Positions 1-8,441 of a stretch of DNA of 64,000 bases are shown here, in pieces. Both the position numbers and the translations under genes were made by a program. Every line of letters starts with the position of its first letter. Position 1 is the stretch's first letter. The notes under the pieces were generated by a model that saw only the letters and a list, made by a program, of their open reading frames with translations, searched no databases and had not been told where the DNA came from. The stretch comes from a virus: the IMG/VR virus record IMGVR_UViG_3300036820_000003, positions 1-64,000 of that record; one strand, written 5' to 3'.

Positions 1-30
1 AGGCGAGTAAATTCGAGCTAATCAAAATCT

Positions 31-288
31 TCACTCTTGCACCACCTCCTTCAGCGAGGGGTGCGGACACCCCCCTTCGTGCTGACATTTTGCTGTACAT
101 GACTGAGAGCAATGTCGCACGCGATCGTATCGGTTGCTGAAGAAGACAGTATCACACTTGTGGCAGGTCTGTCCAACTGTATCCCGGCCCTCTTTTCGTC
201 GATTCGCGGACTTGCACGCCTTCGAGCAGAACAACTGATCACTACGTCCATGTCCCGGACTTCGGGTTGTGATTCCGGAGGTATGCAT
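31..288 (-). CDS. Small Cys-rich zinc-finger protein
   Basis: An 85-residue protein with an FCSKAC pair, a TCHKC pair, an HCSQSC pair and a late C-x4-C, spaced like FCS-type zinc ribbons. The order matches the N-terminal half of the HNH protein at 3898-4491 (FCSREC, TCDYC, YCSRSC), so it is probably a truncated or HNH-free relative that binds nucleic acid or protein through zinc. ATG start at 288. The ribosome site GGGAAG lies rather far upstream, so the start is not certain. It is last in a minus-strand run and the window edge cuts off what follows. Confidence 0.6.
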   Translation of the reverse strand: MHTSGITTRSPGHGRSDQLFCSKACKSANRRKEGRDTVGQTCHKCDTVFFSNRYDRVRHCSQSCTAKCQHEGGCPHPSLKEVVQE

Positions 289-340
289 GGATGGTAACGT
301 AGAGCTTCCCGCCGACTTCTATGGGTTGATCATCCGTCAT
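242..340 (-). CDS. Possible 32-residue ORF overlapping the zinc-finger gene
   Basis: Starts ATG at 340 after a G-rich stretch and ends TAG at 242, overlapping the next gene by 47 bp. The peptide (MTDDQPIEVGGKLYVTIHAYL...) looks protein-like but has no family match. It may be a real small gene or the displaced N-terminus of the neighbouring zinc-finger gene. Confidence 0.25.
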   Translation of the reverse strand: MTDDQPIEVGGKLYVTIHAYLRNHNPKSGTWT

Positions 341-369
341 ACCCCATAGTACCATCAGGTACGGGATGC

Positions 370-411
370 AAAAAGTCTCCCCGCTAGATCTAGATAGATC
401 ATAGCGAGGAG
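370..411 (-). terminator. Hairpin terminator after the BldC-like gene
   Basis: Arms 377-385 and 403-411 pair over nine positions with one mismatch. On the minus strand they are followed by five T residues (complement of 370-374), the pattern of an intrinsic terminator. Confidence 0.55.
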
Positions 412-433
412 GCCTTTGCTTGTCAAACAGCTG

Positions 434-625
434 TCACAGCTGGTCGCGACCGGTCCGACGGGCGTATCTCCTGACCGAGACCGCCTTGTAGCGCCGATGA
501 CCGCCCGGCGTTCGAATTGCCTTAATCTTACCCTCTTCCGCCCAGCGGGAGAGGGTTTTATCGGTGCAATGCAGAATCGCCATAGCCTCAGCGGGAGTGA
601 GCAGCTCATTTTCGTCTTCACTCAT
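434..625 (-). CDS. BldC/MerR-like helix-turn-helix regulator
   Basis: A 63-residue single-domain winged-helix protein: LTPAEAMAILHCTDKTLSRW, then a Lys-rich turn and IRTPGGHRRY. That is the signature of actinobacterial BldC and of excisionase-like HTH_17 proteins, which bind DNA as head-to-tail oligomers. Start ATG 625 follows AAGAAGGAAAC. It lies between two hairpin terminators, so it is probably a monocistron. Likely role: phage transcription control. An excisionase is possible, but no integrase is in view. The fold is clear; the target is unknown. Confidence 0.8.
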   Translation of the reverse strand: MSEDENELLTPAEAMAILHCTDKTLSRWAEEGKIKAIRTPGGHRRYKAVSVRRYARRTGRDQL

Positions 626-645
626 GTGTTTCCTTCTTAATGAAA

Positions 646-693
646 GAGCGTCCCGGCCGCCGTGGGATGGGGTGGAGTCCGGCCGGGACGCTC
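646..693 (-). terminator. Strong hairpin after the AAA ATPase gene
   Basis: A perfect 13-bp GC-rich stem (646-658 with 681-693) with a 22-nt loop, followed on the minus strand by TTTCATT. It separates the ATPase gene from the BldC-like gene. Confidence 0.7.
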
Positions 694-725
694 AACTTCA
701 TGCTACCAGATTGCGCGCAGGGGCG

Positions 726-2246
726 CTACCTGACGGGCGGGGCGACCTCGACGGGCCTCCCCAGGACGGTTGCCCTTTGCAGGACCCGGGCGATGGCGTC
801 CTCGGTGGTGGAGGTCATGTCCGGGACGTGCTCGTGCTTGGCCTCGTTGGAGCCCTCCATCCGCTTCCGCTGCTCCTGGAGGATGGCGGCGGCCTCGATG
901 AGCTCCTTAGTGCCGACCGCGAATGCGCCGTCGCTCACCGACAGCTTGGCCAGGTACGCCGTCCTGGCCGCCTCCGAAGCGAACGCCGGGAGCAGTCCCG
1001 CGAACGCCTCCGCGACTTCCGCGTAGTTGATGTCCACGGTACGCCGGATGTCGGGAATCACCGACTCGATGATCTTGCGATGCGCCTCCGGATCCGGATC
1101 CCCGAACTCGATGACGTGATCGATGCGACCGGGTCGCAGCATCGCCTTGTCGATCTTGTCCAGGAAGTTGGTGGTGGTCAGCAGGATGACCTGGACGCCC
1201 TTGTTGTGGGCGCTGTCGACCGCGTCCAGCAGGCGGCTGACGTCCTGCCGGGACCGCTGGGCCACCAGGTTGTCCAGATCCTCGATGAAGACGACCGCCG
1301 GGGAGTATATCGAGGCGGTGCTGAGAGCGTCGAACGGGTCGTCGTCGGCTCGCACCGTGACGAACGTCCACCCGTTCTCGACCGCCTTCTGCGCGGCGAG
1401 GAGCGCGGCGAGGGACTTGCCGGTCCCGTACTTGCCCGCCAGCAGGATGCCCGACTTGACCTGCACGCCGTCATCCAGCAGGCGCTTGGTCTTCATGATG
1501 GGAGTGAACAGGTGAATGGTCAGCTCGCTCATCACGTCGACCGGGTAGATGATGTCCTCGGCCGCGAAGGAGTACGGATTGACGAACCCGGGGGTCATCT
1601 CGGCGGCCGTGATCATCTTGCCACGGTAGATGCTGTGCTCGCTCAGGAACGTGTCGATGATGGCCCAGAAGCCCTCGATGTGATTCTTGTACTTGCGCGG
1701 GGCCTTGCAGGTGATGTGGGACACCACCCCGAGATCCTCGTGGTAGTTGTAGCCCACGTTGAACTCCGCGTCCAGGGGCTTGAACCCGATCTTGCCCCAC
1801 GGCGCTTCCGTGAACTCGTCAATCCCGGTCTGGACGCTGATGAGCTTGGGCTCGATGTCACCCCAGGCGGTCTTGGTGACCTTGCCGATGCCCTGCCCGC
1901 CGAACACCAGGGCCATCGCCCGGCTGAACGCCACCGCGCCGTCATACGGACGATGCAGAAACGTCCGATTGAATTCGATGACCGATTCCTCGGACTTGGC
2001 GAACTGCCTGAGCTGCTCGATAGCGCCCTGCAGATTGCCCCTCATCCGCTCCGGGAGGACAAGCGCGTCCCCCTCGTAGCGAATGCCGTCCTGACTGGAC
2101 ACCATGCTGCCCAGCTTCTCCATATTGGAGATGATCGCTTCCTTGTCGAGATCCTCCGTGGAGGCTTCGACCTTCGTTTCGGTGATTGGAATTCCCTTCG
2201 CTTCCTTGTTCCTGTCCTTCTTGGCTGCCTTGCCGTTGCTTGCCAT
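726..2246 (-). CDS. AAA+ ATPase
   Basis: A 506-residue ATPase. Walker A is GKYGTGKS (about residue 275), Walker B is VVFIEDLD, sensor 1 is LLTTTN, and a second-region arginine motif is RPGRID, as in the classic AAA clade (FtsH/Vps4/spastin type). The N-terminal half has no recognisable domain and probably binds the partner; the last 50 residues are charged. Phage proteins of this kind are generally annotated only as AAA ATPase; remodelling of a protein or DNA complex is inferred. The ATG at 2246 lies 6 nt after a TAGTGT -10 box, so the mRNA is probably leaderless. It ends at a 13-bp hairpin terminator. Confidence 0.85.
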   Translation of the reverse strand: MASNGKAAKKDRNKEAKGIPITETKVEASTEDLDKEAIISNMEKLGSMVSSQDGIRYEGDALVLPERMRGNLQGAIEQLRQFAKSEESVIEFNRTFLHRPYDGAVAFSRAMALVFGGQGIGKVTKTAWGDIEPKLISVQTGIDEFTEAPWGKIGFKPLDAEFNVGYNYHEDLGVVSHITCKAPRKYKNHIEGFWAIIDTFLSEHSIYRGKMITAAEMTPGFVNPYSFAAEDIIYPVDVMSELTIHLFTPIMKTKRLLDDGVQVKSGILLAGKYGTGKSLAALLAAQKAVENGWTFVTVRADDDPFDALSTASIYSPAVVFIEDLDNLVAQRSRQDVSRLLDAVDSAHNKGVQVILLTTTNFLDKIDKAMLRPGRIDHVIEFGDPDPEAHRKIIESVIPDIRRTVDINYAEVAEAFAGLLPAFASEAARTAYLAKLSVSDGAFAVGTKELIEAAAILQEQRKRMEGSNEAKHEHVPDMTSTTEDAIARVLQRATVLGRPVEVAPPVR

Positions 2247-2252
2247 ACGTAA

Positions 2253-2258
2253 ACACTA
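2253..2258 (-). promoter_or_regulatory. Leaderless promoter -10 of the AAA ATPase gene
   Basis: On the minus strand TAGTGT is followed by exactly six bases and then ATG. There is no ribosome site and no clear -35. The TGTTTACG at its 3' side is shared with other minus- and plus-strand promoters in the window. Confidence 0.5.
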
Positions 2259-2325
2259 CCGCAAACGAGCTTGCCCCGCGCGGTTTTAGGGCTTCGAAGC
2301 TGGTCGGGGCCACAATGACTGCAAC

Positions 2326-3054
2326 TCAGCGGGGGTTGCCAGGCGCTCCTGAGACTCCTGAATCCGAGCCTCCTCTCGTGCTCGCGGAGTGAATGCGGTT
2401 TGCAGCCGACGCAGACGTCGGGCCGTGCCGGGGGGAAGTGGCAGTTGCTTCATGACCTCGTGAGTTGTCCCGGTTGCTCATCATGGACAGGATGCGGGAC
2501 TCGGAAACCGGAGTCAGGCTCCAGGCGTCCATCCCGACGTGGATTTCGCGCGGAGACGTGCGACGAACGGCGCTGTGCGTGTGCCCGTGCAGGAGGATCG
2601 CCCCCTCATCACGGAGTCGGAACTGGGTGAATCTGTCTTCCCCGGAGTGATCCCCGTCGCCCTTGTACGGGAAGTGGCTGAGCAGAACGATCCGGGATCC
2701 GATGCTCACCTGGGCGAACGGCTGGACGGAGGCGAACACCTCCAGGTACGGTCCGTACTTGTTCCAGGAGTTCTTGTTGCCGGACCACGGGTCGTCGTGA
2801 TTGCCGGTGATCAGGTGCTTGACGCCGTTCATGCGATCGAACAGCCTGAGATTGGCGGATCGATTGCCCATCACCGCGTCCCCGAGCAGGAAAACGATGT
2901 CGAGGGCGGAGACCTCCGCGTTCCAGCGACGGATGATCTCCTCGTCATGCGCTTTGAGATCAGGTCTCTCGTCCGGCTTGAAAAACCCTCGCTTGCCCGC
3001 TAGCAGCAGATGTCCCAGATGCGTGTCCGAGGTGAAGAACCGCTTGACGCTCAT
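2326..3054 (-). CDS. Calcineurin-like metallophosphoesterase
   Basis: A 242-residue protein with the ordered metal-binding motifs of the family: SDTHLGH (D-x-H), LLGDAVM (GD), GNHDD, SHFPY and HGHTHS. It should use a two-metal site to hydrolyse phosphodiesters or phosphomonoesters in the cytoplasm. Phage members are of unknown substrate. The C-terminal 50 residues after the core are Ser/Gly-rich and look disordered. Start ATG 3054 follows GGAAGGAGGAA. It overlaps the upstream HTH ORF by 95 bp, so one of the two ends may be misjudged. Confidence 0.85.
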   Translation of the reverse strand: MSVKRFFTSDTHLGHLLLAGKRGFFKPDERPDLKAHDEEIIRRWNAEVSALDIVFLLGDAVMGNRSANLRLFDRMNGVKHLITGNHDDPWSGNKNSWNKYGPYLEVFASVQPFAQVSIGSRIVLLSHFPYKGDGDHSGEDRFTQFRLRDEGAILLHGHTHSAVRRTSPREIHVGMDAWSLTPVSESRILSMMSNRDNSRGHEATATSPRHGPTSASAANRIHSASTRGGSDSGVSGAPGNPR

Positions 3055-3340
3055 TCATCCGTTCCTCCTTCCACTTCCGACCGCCGCCCGTCCCCCAGTG
3101 GGCCGGAGGCGGCGGGGTGTAACGCGAGTACCAGTCCAGAACCTCGCTGATATCCCATGCCTTGAAGCCGTCATCATCCAGGTGATGCGGCGCGGGGAAC
3201 CCGTTCCGACGGGTGCGCAGATACCAAGCCCTCACGCCCTGTCGGGAAACCGGCCTAGGCCCGGCGTCGCTAAGACGCCGGGCCAGCTCCGCGTAACCGC
3301 CGTACACAGCGGCTTTGTGTGTAAGTATACCAAGCGCCAT
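2960..3340 (-). CDS. Putative helix-turn-helix protein
   Basis: 126 residues. Residues 10-75 (YAELARRLS...VSRQGVRAWYLR...FPAP...AWDISEVLDWY) resemble AlpA/MerR-like winged helices that read DNA. The tail after residue 95 lies entirely inside the phosphoesterase gene in another frame. A TAGTGT box sits 11 nt before ATG 3340 and a weak TTGAGG could be the ribosome site. Real gene likely; the C-terminal extent is uncertain. Confidence 0.55.
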   Translation of the reverse strand: MALGILTHKAAVYGGYAELARRLSDAGPRPVSRQGVRAWYLRTRRNGFPAPHHLDDDGFKAWDISEVLDWYSRYTPPPPAHWGTGGGRKWKEERMNERQAVLHLGHASGTSAASGQARVFQAGRET

Positions 3341-3354
3341 GCCTCAAGTGTACA

Positions 3355-3879
3355 CTAGAACGGCAGCTCCGGAGCCGTCGGGTTCGCGTGATGGTGATGC
3401 GCGACTGGAGGCGTCGGGGAAAATGATCCGAACACGCCCATGTCCGAGTCCGGGACGGGACCGGATGCGTGATGGACTACGCCGTCGGTCGGGGGCTTGA
3501 CCGTGTTGATGTCATTGCGATTCGTGCCTTGGAATTCGCGCTGGGTTACCTCAGCGATACACCGGCGATTTTCCAAGTCGTCGGCGATCTTTTCGAGACT
3601 CGGGTTCTTGGCGAGATACTCTCGATCCAGTCCGAACGCCGCGAGCTTGCGGATGAGAAATCCGAGGGCGGCAGGACTTTCTGGAGAAATTACCATGTTG
3701 GTAAACACCTTGGATCCCTCGTTCGGTCCGCCCTCGACTGCTAGAACGAGCTTTAGCATGTCCTTACCACTGCTCGACTGCGTGGCCGTGCACTTGTCCA
3801 CGTACATGTCGTACGTTCCCACCGGCAGGGCGCTGAATCCCTGGTCGTCGGCGGCGGAAAGCCATTCTGACCATTTCAT
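3355..3879 (-). CDS. DUF669-like single-stranded DNA-binding protein
   Basis: 174 residues. The first 125 have the layout of phage DUF669 proteins (GTYDMYVDKC..., GKDMLKLVLAVEGG, FTNMVISPES, then a helix and TQREFQGTNRNDI). A Gly/Pro/His-rich linker follows and the chain ends PELPF, which resembles the conserved DIPF tip of bacterial SSB. It lies near a Sak4-like RecA protein, the usual setting of phage SSB-type proteins. Inference: coats ssDNA and recruits partners by its tip. Start ATG 3879. Confidence 0.6.
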   Translation of the reverse strand: MKWSEWLSAADDQGFSALPVGTYDMYVDKCTATQSSSGKDMLKLVLAVEGGPNEGSKVFTNMVISPESPAALGFLIRKLAAFGLDREYLAKNPSLEKIADDLENRRCIAEVTQREFQGTNRNDINTVKPPTDGVVHHASGPVPDSDMGVFGSFSPTPPVAHHHHANPTAPELPF

Positions 3880-3897
3880 GGTGGAAATTGTAATCTC

Positions 3898-4491
3898 CTA
3901 CCTCTCCTGATGCTGGTTCTTGTGCTTGATTTTCCGAGCATGCTCGGAGGTGTAGATGACCCGATGAGCTTTCTCATCATACCACCAGTGACACTGTCTG
4001 CACATTGGCCGAAAGTGGTTAAGCGGATCGGTCCCGTCCGTGCCATGCGTCCAAGCCCAGTCCTTTGCGGGACCCTCGCACATGATACAGTCGTATTCGG
4101 AGGCACTTCCCCGCTTATGACGAACATGATAGTGAACGCTCCAGTACGTCACCTCTTGGCTGTGCTTGCCGCAGGTGCATCCAGGCTCACATTTCTTCAT
4201 GTTCTTGAACCCGCATGTACAATCTGGACTGCACTGATGACGCGGCCGAGGGCCGATTCCGCGAGTAGAGCACGACCGACTGCAGTATTGTCTTGCTAGG
4301 TATACCTTGAGAGAATCTTTGACCCGCTTTTTGATAGGTCCACCGCAGTAATCACAAGTGTTACCGCTGAACTGCCTGTCCCAGAACTCTTTCTTGCACT
4401 CCCGACTACAGAACTCCTGCCGTTCATATGGTCCTTGCCTCTGATTTTCACGGCGTCCGAAGTCTTTTCCGCATCCTTTACACGCTTTCAC
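3898..4491 (-). CDS. HNH-type endonuclease with zinc fingers
   Basis: 197 residues in three parts. First are FCS-type zinc ribbons (CKGCGKDF, FCSREC, TCDYC, YCSRSC). Next are two repeated CxPxCTCG loops around residues 88-112. Last is a degenerate HNH module (WSVHYHVRHKRG, DCIMC, THG, MCRQCHWWYDE). It should cut DNA with a metal-bound beta-beta-alpha core; such genes are often homing endonucleases. GTG start at 4491 overlaps the Sak4-like gene by 14 bp, implying co-translation. Its N-terminal half is duplicated at 31-288. Confidence 0.7.
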   Translation of the reverse strand: MKACKGCGKDFGRRENQRQGPYERQEFCSRECKKEFWDRQFSGNTCDYCGGPIKKRVKDSLKVYLARQYCSRSCSTRGIGPRPRHQCSPDCTCGFKNMKKCEPGCTCGKHSQEVTYWSVHYHVRHKRGSASEYDCIMCEGPAKDWAWTHGTDGTDPLNHFRPMCRQCHWWYDEKAHRVIYTSEHARKIKHKNQHQER

Positions 4492-5215
4492 TGCCCCGGA
4501 TCCTCTCGATCATCCGACTGATGACCTCTGTGTCCCCATCCGGAACATCTACGTAAGTTCCGAGTTTACCTCCGACACGCTCCCCCGTCTCGTAGCCGGG
4601 AGCTGATCCGATGTAAAGTCTCCGGAACGAAATGCCTTCTTCCGTGACTCCCTGAGCTAGATATCCGACTATGTCCACGAAGTATGGCATCGTCGTCGCT
4701 AGTCGACCCTGCATGAACGGGTACCAGCTCCCGCCGTCGGGGCGTTGTGCGGCCATCGCGATGAACACCACCGCGTCCATCGGACGAATCGGATTGGTGA
4801 TGAGATCCCGGAACTTGCGAATCATATCCGATCCGATACGCAGCACGTCACCCCACTGCTGGACCTTGAGCTGCTGAGTGCCCGCAAGATCATCTATAAT
4901 TCTTTGCTGGCACTCTGAGATCGAGTCGATGATCACACTACGGAACGGGTGCTTGCCGGAGTTCAGCCACTCGAACGTCTTGGTCACGTCTTTGAACGAC
5001 CTGACCGGAACGATTGCGGTTTCCCATGAGCCATCAGCCTCGGGCGGCCCGCTTTTCGTCGGTTCCCACAGGATCTTCTTACTGGGGGTGAAGCGGCTGC
5101 CCGCCTCCGCGTCGAGCACCACCCGTGGAGCTGGGGTCGTGTCCCCGAGCCAGGATTTCCCCTGCTTCGGGTGGGAAAACACGATCATGTTGAGGCCGTA
5201 ATGCACGTCGGTCAT
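4478..5215 (-). CDS. Sak4-like RecA/AAA_24 ATPase
   Basis: 245 residues. A RecA-type core starts at once: MIVFSHPKQGKSWLG is a Walker A of the HPKQGKS form lacking the usual first Gly, VVLDAEAG follows, VIIDS is Walker B, and FIAMAA is the strand with the sensor. This is the pattern of phage Sak4 single-strand annealing/recombination ATPases. The start is placed at ATG 5215 because GGAGG sits just before it; the open frame runs on upstream as the shadow of the divergent nuclease gene. Likely works with the SSB-like protein two genes on. Confidence 0.75.
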   Translation of the reverse strand: MTDVHYGLNMIVFSHPKQGKSWLGDTTPAPRVVLDAEAGSRFTPSKKILWEPTKSGPPEADGSWETAIVPVRSFKDVTKTFEWLNSGKHPFRSVIIDSISECQQRIIDDLAGTQQLKVQQWGDVLRIGSDMIRKFRDLITNPIRPMDAVVFIAMAAQRPDGGSWYPFMQGRLATTMPYFVDIVGYLAQGVTEEGISFRRLYIGSAPGYETGERVGGKLGTYVDVPDGDTEVISRMIERIRGSESV

Positions 5216-5274
5216 TCCTTGCCTCCTTCGCTGACCTGATAAGCATACTCCGGTCGGCGGGGAAGCGCAACTCC

Positions 5275-5303
5275 TTGTCCTACTCAGGTTCCCGTGGTAC
5301 ACT
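5275..5303 (+). promoter_or_regulatory. Promoter of the RuvC-like to deaminase operon
   Basis: TTGTCC (5275-5280), 17 bp, TACACT (5298-5303). The GTG start of the first gene is at 5309, so transcription should begin at or next to the start codon. It sits in the divergent gap between the Sak4-like gene and this operon. Confidence 0.6.
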
Positions 5304-5308
5304 GAGGT

Positions 5309-5767
5309 GTGAGCGATGAAGGCGGAGCCGCCCTGTGGCTCGACCCCGGCGGCACGACCGGCATGGCCGCGTGGTTCTTCGAGACCGGCGAGTTTCGCAG
5401 CTGGCAGGAGGACTTCAAGGGAACCGGAGCGCGCATCGAGTCGCTGGCGTTTCACGTGAAACATCTGTCGATCGGCTACGAGCAATACAACATATCGCCT
5501 GGCCGCTACGTCCGGCACGACGGCTCGTCGCTGATGGTGATCGGCATGACCCGCTGGCTCGCGCTCGTGCACGGGGCCTCGATGCTTCCGTCACAGCCCC
5601 CGTCGGCCCGCAACCTGGGACTCAAGCATCTTAAAGTTCTCGGCTGGCACCGACCCGGACTCGGTCACGCAAATGACGCAGCAGCTCATTTGGCATCGTG
5701 GGCCATTTCAAATGATCTTCTACCCGAGGAACTGAAGGAGCGACTGCGTGGCAACAGCAGGGCTTGA
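5309..5767 (+). CDS. RuvC-like RNase H-fold nuclease
   Basis: 152 residues. LDPGGTTG near the N-terminus, a mid-chain EQY and a late HANDAAAHL supply the spaced acidic residues of phage RuvC-like resolvases. It probably cuts branched DNA made during recombination or replication. GTG start, no ribosome site, leaderless promoter. It overlaps the helicase gene by 20 bp. Sequence outside the motifs is too divergent to say whether it acts on Holliday junctions. Confidence 0.7.
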   Translation: MSDEGGAALWLDPGGTTGMAAWFFETGEFRSWQEDFKGTGARIESLAFHVKHLSIGYEQYNISPGRYVRHDGSSLMVIGMTRWLALVHGASMLPSQPPSARNLGLKHLKVLGWHRPGLGHANDAAAHLASWAISNDLLPEELKERLRGNSRA

Positions 5768-7514
5768 CGGCGACTGGATCAGCCTGGACTGCAGCTACAG
5801 TCAGAGGGATCTCGCACTCCAAATCCCGGGCGGTCGCTGGTCGAAGGAGTCCCAGCTATGGAACATGCCCCGAACCTGGGCCGCATGTTTGCAGCTACGC
5901 GGACTGTTCGGCTCGGATCTGGAGATGACCGAAGAGCTGCGGGAGTGGGCCGCCGAGCTGCGCGAGCAGCGGATTGACCCCGCGCTCCATTTGCGTGAAC
6001 AGCTAGTGTCCGGCGAGTTCCTGTCCCCCGTCGAGGAGTGCCTCCGGAAAATCGAGGACGGCTCGGGGTTGCGGCTCAAGGAGTTCCAGGTGGCGGACGT
6101 GGAATTCCTCGCCCTGTGCGGACAGGCTCTGCTCGCTAACCAGCCGGGCACGGGGAAGACGGCGGTCACCATCCGCACGCTCCAGGTGCTGAGCCGGATG
6201 GGGCTGGAGCCCTTCCCGACGCTGATCGTGTGCCCGAACAGCCTCAAGAACACGGTGTGGGCGCAGGAACTGGCCCGCTGGGCACCCGAGCTGACGCTCA
6301 CCGTCGTCGGAGGGACGGCGGGAGCCCGTCGCAAGCAGATCCTTACCGAGACTGACGTGACCGTCATCAACTACGAGAGTCTCCGACTGCACACGCGGGA
6401 GGAAGGCTACGGGACCATCCGGCTGAGTGACAAGTCGAAGGAGCGGAAGGAACTCAACGCCCGGGGATTCCGAACCGTCGTGTGCGACGAGGCGCATCGG
6501 ATGCGCAACCACGACACCGCCCTCACTCGCTCGGCCTGGGCGGTACTGCACGAGGCGGAGTACCGGTTCCTGCTGACGGGGACGCCGGTGAACAACCACT
6601 GCGGGGATCTGTGGGGGCTGATGCACGGGATCCTCCCCGACTGGCACCCTCGCTACACACGGTATCTAAGCCGCTACGGATTGCTAGGTTACAACTGGTT
6701 CGGGGGGACCGAGGTGCTGGGACTCCGGCCTGAGACTGCGGAGGAGTTCCGGGCGATCACCGAGCCGACTTATCGAAGAGTGCTCAAGACCGCCGTCCTC
6801 CCGCAGCTCCCCCCGAAGCTGCCGCCGTCCATCCGCGAGACCCCGATGTCGCCCAAGCAGGCGAAGGCGTACGCTCAGATGGAGGCGAACCTGCTGACGG
6901 TGCTGGACGACGGGGAGATCCTCGCCGCGCCCTCCGCACTCGCGCAGCTGACCCGTCTGCTGCAGTTCGCAGCCGCCGACGCGATGGTGGACGAGAAGGG
7001 CGAGGTGCAGTTGAAATCGCCCTCGTCGAAGGTCGATGACCTGCTGGAGTTCCTCGGGGAGATGGACGACGACGAGCCGCTGGTCGTCGCGGCGGTCAGC
7101 CGGAAGCTGATCGAGCTGGCGGCCGGGAAGCTGAAGGAAAAGGGCGTGAGGTACGGCCTGGTGACCGGGGCTGTCTCGACGGTCGAGCGGGCGAAGGCGG
7201 TGGCGGACTTCCAGGACGGTCGGTCGCGGGTGATCCTGCTGACGCTGGGTGCGGGCGCGGAGGGGCTGACCCTGACCCGAGCCAGTTGCATGCTGTTCAT
7301 GCAGCGCTCGTGGAGTCCGCTCGAAAACGAGCAGGCGGCTGACCGGATCCATCGAATTGGATCCGAAGTACACGAATCCATCCGATTCGTGTACCAGGTG
7401 ACACCAGGGACGGTGGAGAGTCGTGTCCGCGATGTGCTGGAGGCGAAGGAAGGTCGCATTCAGGAGATCTGGCATGACCGCGACGCGCTGAGGAGGCTGC
7501 TGGGAAATGGATGA
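5748..7514 (+). CDS. SNF2-family DNA helicase/translocase
   Basis: 588 residues with all superfamily 2 motifs in order: NQPGTGKT (I), TLIVCPNSL (Ia), VVCDEAHRM (II, DEAH), LLTGTPVNN (III), then the second RecA lobe with LGAGAEGLTLT (V) and QAADRIHRIG (VI). The N-terminal 110 residues resemble the short substrate domain of phage and SMARCAL1-type helicases. It should move along duplex DNA with ATP and probably assists replication-fork or recombination remodelling. GTG 5748 after AAGGAG. The ATG of the next gene overlaps its end. Confidence 0.85.
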   Translation: MATAGLDGDWISLDCSYSQRDLALQIPGGRWSKESQLWNMPRTWAACLQLRGLFGSDLEMTEELREWAAELREQRIDPALHLREQLVSGEFLSPVEECLRKIEDGSGLRLKEFQVADVEFLALCGQALLANQPGTGKTAVTIRTLQVLSRMGLEPFPTLIVCPNSLKNTVWAQELARWAPELTLTVVGGTAGARRKQILTETDVTVINYESLRLHTREEGYGTIRLSDKSKERKELNARGFRTVVCDEAHRMRNHDTALTRSAWAVLHEAEYRFLLTGTPVNNHCGDLWGLMHGILPDWHPRYTRYLSRYGLLGYNWFGGTEVLGLRPETAEEFRAITEPTYRRVLKTAVLPQLPPKLPPSIRETPMSPKQAKAYAQMEANLLTVLDDGEILAAPSALAQLTRLLQFAAADAMVDEKGEVQLKSPSSKVDDLLEFLGEMDDDEPLVVAAVSRKLIELAAGKLKEKGVRYGLVTGAVSTVERAKAVADFQDGRSRVILLTLGAGAEGLTLTRASCMLFMQRSWSPLENEQAADRIHRIGSEVHESIRFVYQVTPGTVESRVRDVLEAKEGRIQEIWHDRDALRRLLGNG

Positions 7515-7857
7515 CGACAGGCCGAATCCGGGGCTGCACCCCTTTGACTTGCAGGCTCCCGTCAAAATCCTGTATCCGCAGTACACGTTGCTCGGACGGG
7601 GACCGAAGATCGATCGGCTGCAACTGGGCCAGACGGCGGACACTGCTACCTTCGAACGGTTCAGCTACCCTGACGGGACCGTCGTGTTCCGGATCGAGGT
7701 CCCGTGTGACAGGGGTCATTGCTACACCTGCGAGTGCAGCACCGGTCATTACATAGATATGTCATTCGACCAGCTCATTGCAATGCGAGCGCTACTGGGA
7801 GTCGTCAATGGTGTGCAGGGAATGTCGTACAAGGAAGCACGAGGAATGCCGTGGTAG
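7507..7857 (+). CDS. Conserved-looking unknown protein
   Basis: 116 residues starting ATG 7507 inside the helicase stop region (8-bp overlap), so translation is coupled. A central HCYTCEC motif could bind one metal with nearby His. No family recognised. Confidence 0.6.
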   Translation: MDDDRPNPGLHPFDLQAPVKILYPQYTLLGRGPKIDRLQLGQTADTATFERFSYPDGTVVFRIEVPCDRGHCYTCECSTGHYIDMSFDQLIAMRALLGVVNGVQGMSYKEARGMPW

Positions 7858-7904
7858 TTCGTGGTGCGACTGCCAGCACATGCCTGTCAGGGAGGATTCC
7901 CCGA

Positions 7905-8441
7905 TTGAGATTCGCTTACGCTGACCCGCCCTATCTCGGCAAGGGCAGGAAGTTCTATTCCGAGCACCCCGACGCCGCTGAATGGGATGATCCAGCGACG
8001 CATGTCAAGCTAGTTGACCGGCTGTGCCAGGAGTTCCCTGACGGCTGGGCACTGTCCGCGTCGACACCCTCGCTAAGGGTCCTGCTGCCCGCATGCCCGA
8101 CGGATGTCCGCATCGCGGCTTGGGTGAAGCCGTTCTGCATCTTCAAGAAAGGCGTCCGTCCCGCCTACGCCTGGGAGCCGGTGCTATTCTGCGGAGGACG
8201 CAACAAGAATCACCCTCCGCCGCTCAAAGGCGGGAGGCAGACCACTCCGAAAGACTACATCGCAGAGGTGATCACCCTGCGGAGGGGTCTGGTGGGAGCT
8301 AAGCCCGAGAAGGTCTGCCGCTGGGTGCTGGACCTGCTCAACGTCCAGCCAGGGGACGAGGTTGTGGACTTGTTTCCCGGAACCGGCGCGATGAGCCGGG
8401 TGATCAGCGAGGTGTGCTCAGATGACGCTGACCGCACTTGA
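7905..8441 (+). CDS. DNA methyltransferase (DPPY type)
   Basis: 178 residues from TTG 7905, chosen because GGGAGG lies 9 nt upstream; the longer open frame overlaps the previous gene and looks non-coding. FAYADPPY is the catalytic motif IV of N6-adenine or N4-cytosine amino-methyltransferases. DLFPGTG near the C-terminus is the SAM-binding motif I, so the order is IV then I (beta-like). It overlaps the C5 methyltransferase gene by 20 bp. Probable role: modifying phage DNA against host restriction. Target base unknown. Confidence 0.8.
   Translation: MRFAYADPPYLGKGRKFYSEHPDAAEWDDPATHVKLVDRLCQEFPDGWALSASTPSLRVLLPACPTDVRIAAWVKPFCIFKKGVRPAYAWEPVLFCGGRNKNHPPPLKGGRQTTPKDYIAEVITLRRGLVGAKPEKVCRWVLDLLNVQPGDEVVDLFPGTGAMSRVISEVCSDDADRT

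Noticed and set aside
434-625. Excisionase of an integrated prophage
   Set aside because: The domain also fits, but no integrase or attachment site is visible, and BldC-like is the closer pattern.
564-2252. A 562-codon plus-strand open frame
   Set aside because: It is the exact antisense of the AAA ATPase gene, has no family motifs and a biased Arg/Val/Gly composition typical of GC-rich shadow frames.
4478-5572. A longer start for the Sak4-like gene
   Set aside because: Residues upstream of ATG 5215 are the antisense of the RuvC-like gene; a GGAGG site marks ATG 5215.
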